Below, one piece after another: positions 1-5,005 of a stretch of 9,119 bases of DNA (position 1 is the stretch's first letter; each line of letters opens with the position of its first letter). Location of the stretch: positions 1 through 9,119 of the forward strand of contig JASFME010000083.1 of assembly GCA_050117725.1 (NCBI GenBank), given 5' to 3'. Made by a program: the position numbers and the translations under genes. The notes under the pieces were generated by a model. The model was given only the letters and a program-made list of their open reading frames with translations, was not told where the DNA came from and ran no database searches. This DNA comes from JASFJH01 sp050117725. Lineage in GTDB: Bacteria; Pseudomonadota; Gammaproteobacteria; AKS1.

Positions 1-126
1 ACCACGGAAAGTGCTGCCGACATCCCCGTCGAGGAAAACATCCCCCCCGATCTTCGTACCGCAGCGCTTGTGGTTGCTATCGAACGTATGACGAAAATTA
101 CCCTGGAGCGTGGTATCTGGCCCTGA
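1..126 (+). CDS. C-terminal end of an unrecognised protein (5' end outside window)
   Basis: Reading frame 1 is open from the first base to a TGA at 124-126, giving the last 41 residues of a protein. The tail is acidic and proline-rich at first (ESAADIPVEENIPPDLR), then a probable amphipathic helix (AALVVAIERMTKI), and ends in LERGIWP. I do not recognise the family from so short a piece. Codon use is GC-rich in third positions and resembles the neighbouring genes, which supports real coding. It converges tail to tail with the Mut7-C gene, leaving only 4 nt between the two stop codons, so any transcript terminator must lie inside the opposite gene. It could also be a spurious open frame at the window edge. 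Confidence 0.55.
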   Translation, partial: TTESAADIPVEENIPPDLRTAALVVAIERMTKITLERGIWP

Positions 127-130
127 GCCG

Positions 131-907
131 TCAACCGCCATCACCTGGAGCCTGTACTCCCTTTCGCTTCTTTTTCACCGCCTCGATGAGCTGTTGCATG
201 CGCTGGTAATGACTGCCTTGCCAGTAGATCTTGTGACAGTCCGGGCACTGCCAGAATTTATCGTAATGGGCCCGGGTGCGCGGCAACAGCTGCGAGGCAA
301 TCGTTTCCTTGTCGACCGGCCGGATCAGGCCGTTACAGTGCATGCAGCGCCTGAACGGCTGCAGCACATTGAACAGGTCGAAACGTGCCAGCACTTCCAG
401 GAGTTGTTGTTTTGGCTGGCGCGCACGCACGTAGTAACCATGTGAGATCACCTTGCGCATGAGCAGCTTGCGATCACAGGTCAGCAGGATGCGTTTATCC
501 TCCACTGCGATGCGGGCGAGCGTGGCATCGTCATAATCATTACGATACAAGCTGTCGAACCCCAGCATGCGCAGGTAGGCAGTCAGACGGCCGAGATGGG
601 CATCGAGCACGAAGCGGGTAATACGCAGCGGGTCGGGGCGCAAATGCACCACGGGCGAAATATCCAGTGCCTCGAACACCGGGTAGACACTGATCTGATC
701 ACCGTCCTGCACGAGGTAGTTAAAGTTGACCGACACACCGTTGACGAGGATTAAATCGACTTCTGTGTGCGGCACGCCCAGTGATTCGATCAGGTCCTTT
801 ATGGAACCGTGCTGTTTTATAGCGTGCGTGAAACTGACCTTGCGCTGTGCAGGCGGCAGGAAATAATTGAGTTCCTCGTAAAAACGTAGCGTGACCTGGC
901 CAGTCAT
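131..907 (-). CDS. Mut7-C RNase-fold protein with N-terminal ubiquitin-like domain
   Basis: A 258-residue protein with the architecture known as Ub-Mut7C plus Mut7-C. Residues 1-85 look like a beta-grasp (ThiS/MoaD-like) domain, ending in a VQDGDQISVYPVF strand and turn. Residues 95-160 carry the PIN-like nuclease core: FVLDAHLGRLTAYLRMLGFD with Asp102, then YDDATLA (Asp126/Asp127) and LLTCDRKLL (Asp145), the acidic residues expected to hold a divalent metal. A C-terminal zinc ribbon follows, C188-x2-C191 and C221-x2-C224, then the family-typical YWQGSH. In this family the beta-grasp domain is N-terminal and the protein is a putative RNase; the substrate in bacteria is unknown. The ATG at 907 is used because the frame starts directly with the beta-grasp strand, although no good Shine-Dalgarno sequence is visible. 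It lies 74 nt downstream of the Popeye-like gene on the same strand, so co-transcription is possible. Confidence 0.9.
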   Translation of the reverse strand: MTGQVTLRFYEELNYFLPPAQRKVSFTHAIKQHGSIKDLIESLGVPHTEVDLILVNGVSVNFNYLVQDGDQISVYPVFEALDISPVVHLRPDPLRITRFVLDAHLGRLTAYLRMLGFDSLYRNDYDDATLARIAVEDKRILLTCDRKLLMRKVISHGYYVRARQPKQQLLEVLARFDLFNVLQPFRRCMHCNGLIRPVDKETIASQLLPRTRAHYDKFWQCPDCHKIYWQGSHYQRMQQLIEAVKKKRKGVQAPGDGG

Positions 908-981
908 GATGTTGTCATATTGCTCGTATTGGCTTGTAATATTATGCTAAATAATCGTGCGGTGTCTCCTGCTGATTCGCC

Positions 982-1614
982 CTATATGCGGCTCAGCTTA
1001 CCGGCGAGGTCAACACCGATAATTGCATTGAGCGCGATGCGCAAGTCGGGATACTTGATCAGTAACGGTTCCAGCGTACTGGTCGGCCAGGTAACATATT
1101 CGAGATCACTGTCGGCAATGACTGTCGCAGAAGTCTTGTCACCTGTTATATAACTCATCTCGCCAACAAAGTGTCCTTCGCCCAGTTTCGCCACCTTGTC
1201 ATTTTTCACCTGCACGGTGGCCTCTCCCCTGTTAATCAGCATCAGGCTGTCCAGTTGCATATCCTGTTGCACAAGCGTGTCACCCGCGCGGGCCTGGTTC
1301 CACTGTGCCAGGCTGAACAGTCTGTACACCTCTCTCGGCGTAAGGCGGCGAAACACCTGCTGGTAGAGTCTTTGTTCAGCATCCGAGAGTGTCACCGGCC
1401 GCCGTTCAACGAGCAGGATGCCTATCTGCACGATATTGATCCCGGCGAATACCAGGTTCCAGTAAACCGGCGCCATCAGGGGCACGGGCTGGAAATAGTA
1501 AAACGGGATTACGAAACAGATCGCGACGACGATGAGTATACGTAGCCAGAGAATGTCCCGGACCAGGTAGGAAAAGATATAGAGTACATTGGCAGTATGA
1601 ATCAAGTAATCCAT
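982..1614 (-). CDS. Popeye-like membrane protein with cyclic-nucleotide-binding fold
   Basis: A 210-residue protein resembling bacterial relatives of eukaryotic Popeye (POPDC) proteins. The N-terminal 70 residues are hydrophobic with two to three membrane segments (about 8-18, 24-41 and 50-69); the stretch YWNLVFAGINIVQI resembles the Popeye membrane region. Residues about 88-205 form a cNMP-binding-type beta roll: RAGDTLVQQD, INRGEATVQV, then a phosphate-cassette-like segment FVGEMSYITGDKTSATV (residues 149-165). Gly151-Glu152 match the Gly-Glu of the CRP cassette, but the phosphate-binding Arg is absent (Thr161, preceded by Lys160), which is Popeye-like rather than CRP-like. There is no helix-turn-helix, so it is not a transcription factor. 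The likely role is a membrane-anchored sensor or scaffold; the ligand is unproven. An AGGTG lies about 7 nt before the ATG. The gene is followed by the Mut7-C gene on the same strand. Confidence 0.82.
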   Translation of the reverse strand: MDYLIHTANVLYIFSYLVRDILWLRILIVVAICFVIPFYYFQPVPLMAPVYWNLVFAGINIVQIGILLVERRPVTLSDAEQRLYQQVFRRLTPREVYRLFSLAQWNQARAGDTLVQQDMQLDSLMLINRGEATVQVKNDKVAKLGEGHFVGEMSYITGDKTSATVIADSDLEYVTWPTSTLEPLLIKYPDLRIALNAIIGVDLAGKLSRI

Positions 1615-1700
1615 GGCAGCACCTGCTACACGCCGGGAAAGGAGTAAAAAAGCTCAGAGAGAAATATTCACAAATACCAGAAACTGCCCCACTCCGCTCC

Positions 1701-1763
1701 CCGGCTTTTCTGTTATTTATTGTTAATGTCGCAGCCTGGCGACAATACAGAAAAAAGAGCCGG
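1701..1763 (-). repeat. Nested inverted repeat, possible structured 5' leader
   Basis: The outer arms are CCGGCTTTTCTGT at 1701-1713 and ACAGAAAAAAGAGCCGG at 1747-1763 (the second carries a 4-nt insertion). The inner arms are TGTCGC (1727-1732) and GCGACA (1739-1744) around a 6-nt loop. Read on the minus strand it would begin almost exactly at the start site predicted from the TATAAT at 1768-1773, so it could form the first 60 nt of a structured leader of the Popeye-like gene. No T-run follows the inner stem on either strand, which argues against a plain terminator. The pairing is seen; the RNA role is inferred. Confidence 0.4.
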
Positions 1764-1767
1764 CACG

Positions 1768-1773
1768 ATTATA
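1768..1773 (-). promoter_or_regulatory. Candidate -10 box for the Popeye-like gene
   Basis: The minus strand reads a perfect TATAAT here. The predicted start would be near 1761, about 147 nt upstream of the Popeye-like ATG. The -35 region is poor (GACTAT or TGACTA at 17-18 bp spacing), and no TGn extension is present, so an activator would probably be needed or the match is chance. Confidence 0.3.
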
Positions 1774-1975
1774 GTCGGGATATGGCCAGCATAGTCATGT
1801 CTATAACCGAACCTTACTCGAATATGGTCGAATATTGGACGCGTGGCAAGCACCACGAACAACATGGCTTTTGCAAGGTCGTCATGCGACAGGCGCTTCG
1901 CCAGAAATTGCAGTCGTACCTCGATCTTGCGGGGAGGGCGTACGCTAAACGGGGGTTGAATACCGGTATGCGCAC

Positions 1976-2014
1976 CTCCTGCCCAATTGAAATAACCTTT
2001 CAATCGGGCAGGAG
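1976..2014 (-). terminator. 17-bp-stem hairpin downstream of the 2033-2461 gene
   Basis: The arms CTCCTGCCCAATTGAAA (1976-1992) and TTTCAATCGGGCAGGAG (1998-2014) flank a 5-nt loop. On the minus strand the single mismatch becomes a G-U pair, so the stem is effectively complete in the transcript of the upstream gene, whose stop codon ends 18 nt before it. No T-run follows on either strand, so this is either an imperfect terminator or a 3'-end-protecting hairpin. Confidence 0.55.
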
Positions 2015-2032
2015 ACACGGTGATTGGGTGAA

Positions 2033-2461
2033 TCAGCGTTGTGCGACCGCGATCGGGCCAGAACTGGTCGTGAGTGCGACGATGTCTGTCGTGACTTCCT
2101 TGAGCTGCAAGGTAACCCTTTCATGGTTCCTTACCGCCTTGTTATAGGCACTCTTCTTATAGGCTGCATACAACATACCGCCGGGCATGAGGAATGACAG
2201 CACCTTGTCATTGCCCGTCATGCGTTTTTCTTGCATGCGGCGGGCCAGCAGTGTTTCGTCATGCTTGAGTTCTGACTTCAGTGATACCATCTCGTCAACC
2301 AGCGCATCCATGTTGATGCTCGGTACCATGACGGTGAAACCATCCTTGTGCTGTTCCGGTGTCCAGTGGATTTCTGCGGCACTGGCCCAGCCCGGTATGC
2401 CAAGACTGGCAGCCATCAACAGTACCCTGACGTTACGGAATATTGCGCGTAGATTGACCAT
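2033..2461 (-). CDS. Small secreted protein of unknown function, helical hairpin
   Basis: A 142-residue protein I do not recognise. Residues 1-28 are a Sec signal peptide: positives in RAIFRNVR, hydrophobic VLLMAASLGI, and an Ala-Ser-Ala cleavage site at 26-28. The mature part begins with a short beta-like segment (FTVMVPSINM), followed by a highly charged helix (about 52-81), a non-polar turn SFLMPGGMLYAAY (89-101), and a second helix (about 104-130). This suggests a helical hairpin or coiled coil whose apolar tip could touch a membrane; that is inference. A GGGAGA lies 8 nt before the ATG, supporting this start. It seems monocistronic: a hairpin follows it and a likely promoter with a 16-bp palindrome precedes it, so it is probably specifically regulated. 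Confidence 0.75.
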   Translation of the reverse strand: MVNLRAIFRNVRVLLMAASLGIPGWASAAEIHWTPEQHKDGFTVMVPSINMDALVDEMVSLKSELKHDETLLARRMQEKRMTGNDKVLSFLMPGGMLYAAYKKSAYNKAVRNHERVTLQLKEVTTDIVALTTSSGPIAVAQR

Positions 2462-2489
2462 TAACTGTTCTCCCGGAAAGTGAATGTAC

Positions 2490-2510
2490 TGTTCTTATAA
2501 GAACATATTA
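2490..2510 (-). promoter_or_regulatory. Perfect 16-bp palindrome overlapping a -10 box
   Basis: TGTTCTTATAAGAACA (2490-2505) is a perfect dyad. On the minus strand it directly follows TAATAT (2510 down to 2505), a good -10 match, so the palindrome covers the expected transcription start of the 2033-2461 gene, a classic repressor position. Further TGTTCT half-sites lie at 2466-2471 (next to the ribosome binding site) and 2557-2562. The -35 is weak (CCCGTT). The binding protein is not identifiable from the sequence; the half-site arrangement differs from the gammaproteobacterial LexA box. Confidence 0.5.
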
Positions 2511-2650
2511 TGGGTTTGAGATCTGTTAACGGGTCGGTAGCAAAAATATTATCAAGTGTTCTAATTTTACCGGGAAATTAACGGCCTTTTTGACGTTTCT
2601 GCGGCAGGTTGTCAAGGGGACAGGCATTAAAAGTTTCTGCTTTTTTACTG

Positions 2651-3100
2651 TTAATACTGGCTCTCCTGGATCTCCTTGACCCAGTCCTTCAATACGCCTT
2701 CGAGCTTCTTGTTACGCACCTGCGTGATCGCTGCATCAAGCAGCTCATCTGAAAGCGGATAATGCTGCTTCAGATCATCAACATAGGATTGTTCTATCTC
2801 GTCGTAGTCATTGTCCCTGAGCAGGGCCTCTGCCATGAATATGTAAAGCAGCCGGTTTTTCAGCTTGTCTTTGGCCAGCACCTCAAATGCCTCATCCATT
2901 GGCATGTCATCAACCGCCCGCGCATCAACATTGAGCCCGTCCAGCAATTTGAGGAAATATTTTTTCTCCAGCTTGTCGATTTCATTATCCGCAACGAAAA
3001 GGCCATGAATAACTCTCATCAGGGCCGTCTTTTCATCCTTATGCCATAGAGAAATCGACAGCTCAGCAAACTGTTCTTTGAGATAATCAGCGAGTTTCAT
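2651..3100 (-). CDS. TerB-like acidic helical protein
   Basis: A 149-residue, all-helical, acidic cytoplasmic protein. The segment LMRVIHGLFVADNEIDKLE (residues 27-45) resembles the TerB/TerB-like fold (tellurite-resistance-associated, metal-binding helical domain). An internal pseudo-repeat is visible: DNEIDKLE at 38-45 and DNDYDEIE at 96-103, each preceded by a hydrophobic helix (VIHGLF and FMAEALL), consistent with the two-fold layout of TerB proteins with acidic metal-binding sites. The start at 3100 is preferred over one 20 codons upstream, because AGGGGG lies 8 nt before it and the longer version would begin inside a terminator-like hairpin. No other ter genes are nearby, so a tellurite role is not implied; stress or metal sensing is as likely. 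The family assignment is moderate. Confidence 0.7.
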   Translation of the reverse strand: MKLADYLKEQFAELSISLWHKDEKTALMRVIHGLFVADNEIDKLEKKYFLKLLDGLNVDARAVDDMPMDEAFEVLAKDKLKNRLLYIFMAEALLRDNDYDEIEQSYVDDLKQHYPLSDELLDAAITQVRNKKLEGVLKDWVKEIQESQY

Positions 3101-3140
3101 GTCAATGCCCCCTGAACTGGATTTTTGAGTACCAAAATAG

Positions 3141-3191
3141 CAGGGAGCCATTGGTTTCACATTCTATACAATTAAACCCAATGGCTCCCTG
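3141..3191 (-). terminator. Hairpin terminator of the CARDB gene
   Basis: The arms CAGGGAGCCATTGG (3141-3154) and CCAATGGCTCCCTG (3178-3191) are 14 bp and perfect, and extend through TTT/AAA with a one-base bulge. On the minus strand the stem lies 28 nt after the CARDB stop codon and is followed by CTATTTTGG. The 16-20 nt loop is long and AT-rich (it contains TATAGAAT), so it might also hold the -10 of the TerB-like gene. Confidence 0.6.
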
Positions 3192-3219
3192 ATCCTGTCT
3201 TGTGGCCTGTTATTTTCTG

Positions 3220-4071
3220 CTACGGCACGATCTTGCGCTGGAGTTTTGGCTCGATACGTCTCGGGGCCGTTTGTCGCTGGATATCAATACGCTTGAACGT
3301 CGTTACCCCGCAACCCTCTGCCGGGATAGTGGCCGTCAACGAATTATTCGCTGCATTTCCCTCCGCGCTCAAGCCACCGCCGCTGAACTGGTATTTGACG
3401 CTCGTCGTGGCCTTGAAGTCCGGCAGATCGCTCCAGGTTACCTCGCCGCCCGGCACCTTGAGTTTGCCGGTCGGGTCCACATCCGTCAGCTTCCTGTAAC
3501 CCTTGCCGGCACCATCAATGGTACGAGACAGGTTTACCAAATTAAACAGATTATTCGGGTAATTCGCCGTGCCGATATTTTTCAGTGTCACACGGGCGGT
3601 GCAGTCCTTGTTAAAACTGATCTTTGTAATCGCCAGATCCGGCAACGGCGGTGAGCAGCTCAGCGTGCGGGTCATTTCGTTGTTGTTCTCGTTGGCCTCC
3701 GTGACGATATTGCCTTCATCGATCACGGCCCGGTAGCTGTGGCTACCCGAGACGATGAGGTTAGGTGCCTGGACCACAAAGGTATAGGTGCCACCCGCCG
3801 GCTGCAGCGCGCGTTTGCCCATGTTCCAGCCACCGGCCGTCTGGTTGTTCTTGTAAAACTGCAGGTACGGTTTGGTGCCGACATAGAAGGCGGTCTCGGG
3901 CAAGGCGCCCGGACCGAGGTTCTTCATGGTCACCTCGATCTGGCATTGCTGATTGACCCTCAGATCGGTAATCGTCAGGTCGGGTAACGGCTGCGCCGTC
4001 GCGGTCGTACCGGTCAAAACACCGGCAAACAACAACAATGCGGTGACAACAGATGTGTGACGAGTATTCAT
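3220..4071 (-). CDS. Secreted protein with two CARDB (Ig-like) domains
   Basis: A 283-residue exported protein. Residues 1-26 are a Sec signal peptide (VVTALLLFAGVLTG, ATA at 24-26). Two tandem CARDB-type beta-sandwich domains follow, each opening with the diagnostic PDL: PDLTITDLRVNQQCQ (residues 30-44, domain to about 139) and PDLAITKISFNKDCT, each continuing to a (V/R)T(M/L)KN(L/I)G strand and closing at an N-rich turn (EANENNNEMTRTLSC; EGNAANNSLTATI). Each domain has paired Cys residues that may form disulfides. A basic tail of about 25 residues follows the second domain. CARDB domains are extracellular adhesion/recognition modules; with no catalytic domain or anchor, this is probably a secreted or cell-surface binding protein. 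A strong GGGAGGGG lies 6 nt before the ATG. An FNR-type dyad upstream suggests control by oxygen or nitrogen oxides. Confidence 0.85.
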   Translation of the reverse strand: MNTRHTSVVTALLLFAGVLTGTTATAQPLPDLTITDLRVNQQCQIEVTMKNLGPGALPETAFYVGTKPYLQFYKNNQTAGGWNMGKRALQPAGGTYTFVVQAPNLIVSGSHSYRAVIDEGNIVTEANENNNEMTRTLSCSPPLPDLAITKISFNKDCTARVTLKNIGTANYPNNLFNLVNLSRTIDGAGKGYRKLTDVDPTGKLKVPGGEVTWSDLPDFKATTSVKYQFSGGGLSAEGNAANNSLTATIPAEGCGVTTFKRIDIQRQTAPRRIEPKLQRKIVP

Positions 4072-4114
4072 GGCATGCCCCTCCCGGGTAGAACTGGCCC
4101 ATTATTTGAGGATC

Positions 4115-4157
4115 ATCATGGCGGAGCGAAGCAGGGGTTTCTTTGACATACGTCAAA
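4115..4157 (-). promoter_or_regulatory. FNR/FixK/DNR-type site and class II promoter
   Basis: TTTGACATACGTCAAA (4142-4157) is an interrupted dyad fitting the TTGA-N6-TCAA pattern bound by CRP/FNR-family regulators such as FNR, FixK and DNR. Its centre lies 79 nt upstream of the CARDB ATG. If the centre is placed at -41.5, the minus-strand hexamer CATGAT (4120-4115, 4 of 6 to TATAAT, with the key A2 and T6) falls at exactly -12 to -7, the class II activator geometry, with a start near 4108. The site is seen; the regulator is inferred. Confidence 0.5.
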
Positions 4158-4186
4158 AAACAGAAGCGGCAGCAGAACAATGCTGC
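4155..4186 (-). terminator. Weak terminator-like hairpin after the DUF2238 gene
   Basis: On the minus strand GCAGCA and TGCTGC (4186-4169) pair around a 6-nt loop and are followed, after 8 nt, by six T (4160-4155). The stem-to-T gap is longer than usual. The T-run overlaps the edge of the FNR-type dyad. Confidence 0.25.
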
Positions 4187-4222
4187 CCAGCTGGCCATGG
4201 ATTAGCATTGGTTAATATTTAG

Positions 4223-4867
4223 CTACTCAGATCCTTTAATTGATATATAACCTCTCCGACCCGTTTTAGTTTGATACATCCAGACGATAGTCATGGCGAT
4301 GATCGCCCCAGAGAAGGCGAGGAAGGTGTCCTTCTCCGCATCCCAGATATCACCCTGCGTGCCAAGGTAGGCAGCACCGAGTTCAGGGCTGACTATTACG
4401 GCCACGGCGGCCTCGAGAAATTCATAAAATGCGCTGAAGGCAAGTATGCCGACGACGGGCAGGAAATACGACCAGCCCGGGCGAACACCGGCGACACGCA
4501 TGAGTATCTCGCGAAAGGGATAGGCAATCAGCAGGCCGTAGGTAAAGTGCACAATACGGTCATAGTGATTGCGCGTCTGGTCGAATGTGTCCTGTAACCA
4601 GAAACCGAACGGCATCTCGGCGTAGGTATAGTGGGCGCCGAACAGGTGCAGGCTGATAAATACACCGAACAACATATACGACAGGTTGGAGAAGACGAAG
4701 CGTCGATACGTGACCACGAGCAAGGTGCCGTAGATAAAGACCAGCAGGTTCTCGAGCAGCCAGTCACGGCGGTTGAAGGGTTCGATAGCGGTGATCACCC
4801 ACAGCACCGCCAGCCAGAGAATGAGCCCCTGCAAGGGAAGATTGCTACGAAAGGGTCTTGGCGTCAC
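4223..4867 (-). CDS. DUF2238 (YjdF-type) inner-membrane protein
   Basis: A 214-residue polytopic membrane protein with about six hydrophobic segments. The family-typical core is clear: SLHLFGAHYTYAEMPFG, then DRIVHFTYGLLIAYPFRE, then YEFLEAAVA, and GTQGDIWDAEKDTFLAF near the C-terminus. Conserved His, Asp and Glu residues in these segments (HLFGAHYTY, YDRIVHF, FYEFLE, DIWDAEKD) could face a common site in the membrane. The family, which includes E. coli YjdF, has no established function. The start is a GTG at 4867: an in-frame TGA lies three codons upstream, and no ATG occurs before the second membrane segment. The ribosome binding site is weak (GGTGA). It is divergent from the amidohydrolase gene, 138 bp away. 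Confidence 0.88.
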   Translation of the reverse strand: MTPRPFRSNLPLQGLILWLAVLWVITAIEPFNRRDWLLENLLVFIYGTLLVVTYRRFVFSNLSYMLFGVFISLHLFGAHYTYAEMPFGFWLQDTFDQTRNHYDRIVHFTYGLLIAYPFREILMRVAGVRPGWSYFLPVVGILAFSAFYEFLEAAVAVIVSPELGAAYLGTQGDIWDAEKDTFLAFSGAIIAMTIVWMYQTKTGRRGYISIKGSE

Positions 4868-4934
4868 TGCTGTTCACCGGTCAGGCATGCGTTGTCTGTG
4901 TTTCCAGTATGCCAGTAGCCGTTCAGCAATAAAA

Positions 4935-4963
4935 TGGCCAAGTGCCCGAGCAGTGCCTATTAT
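4935..4963 (+). promoter_or_regulatory. Candidate promoter of the amidohydrolase gene
   Basis: TGGCCA (4935-4940, 4 of 6 to TTGACA) and TATTAT (4958-4963, 5 of 6 to TATAAT) are 17 bp apart and lie about 43 nt upstream of the preferred ATG at 5006. An overlapping TATGAT (4961-4966) is an alternative -10. Confidence 0.3.
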
Positions 4964-5005
4964 GATATGTGGCTGCTATGCTGTGAAAAAACCGGCAATA
5001 TTCGA

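Larger units (their letters stand above)
1615..2032. other. Gene-poor 418-bp intergenic region with several dyads
   Basis: There is no convincing gene here. Visible items are a 63-bp nested inverted repeat (1701-1763), a consensus minus-strand TATAAT (1768-1773), and a long-stem hairpin (1976-2014) behind the 2033-2461 gene. The sequence between about 1780 and 1975 is open on both strands: a plus frame from 1782 has fair GC-rich third positions but runs into the antisense of the next gene, and a minus frame from a GTG at 2018 starts inside the hairpin and ends inside the inverted repeat. Neither has a ribosome binding site or a recognisable product. A decayed gene cannot be excluded. Confidence 0.6.

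Noticed and set aside
1713..2018. Minus-strand open frame of 101 codons starting at GTG 2018
   Set aside because: It starts within 4 nt of a long hairpin, lacks a ribosome binding site, ends inside the 1701-1763 inverted repeat, and its product matches nothing I recognise.
1782..2147. Full 121-codon plus-strand frame
   Set aside because: Its last third is antisense to the well-supported 2033-2461 gene and it reads through the terminator-like hairpin. Only the first part is kept as a low-interest note.
2587..2615. Perfect TTGACA on the minus strand upstream of the 2033-2461 gene
   Set aside because: The hexamer 17 bp downstream is CAAAAA, a poor -10; the promoter next to the palindrome is a better candidate.
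3101..3160. 20-codon N-terminal extension of the TerB-like protein
   Set aside because: It would begin within the CARDB terminator hairpin, whereas the ATG at 3100 has AGGGGG at good spacing.
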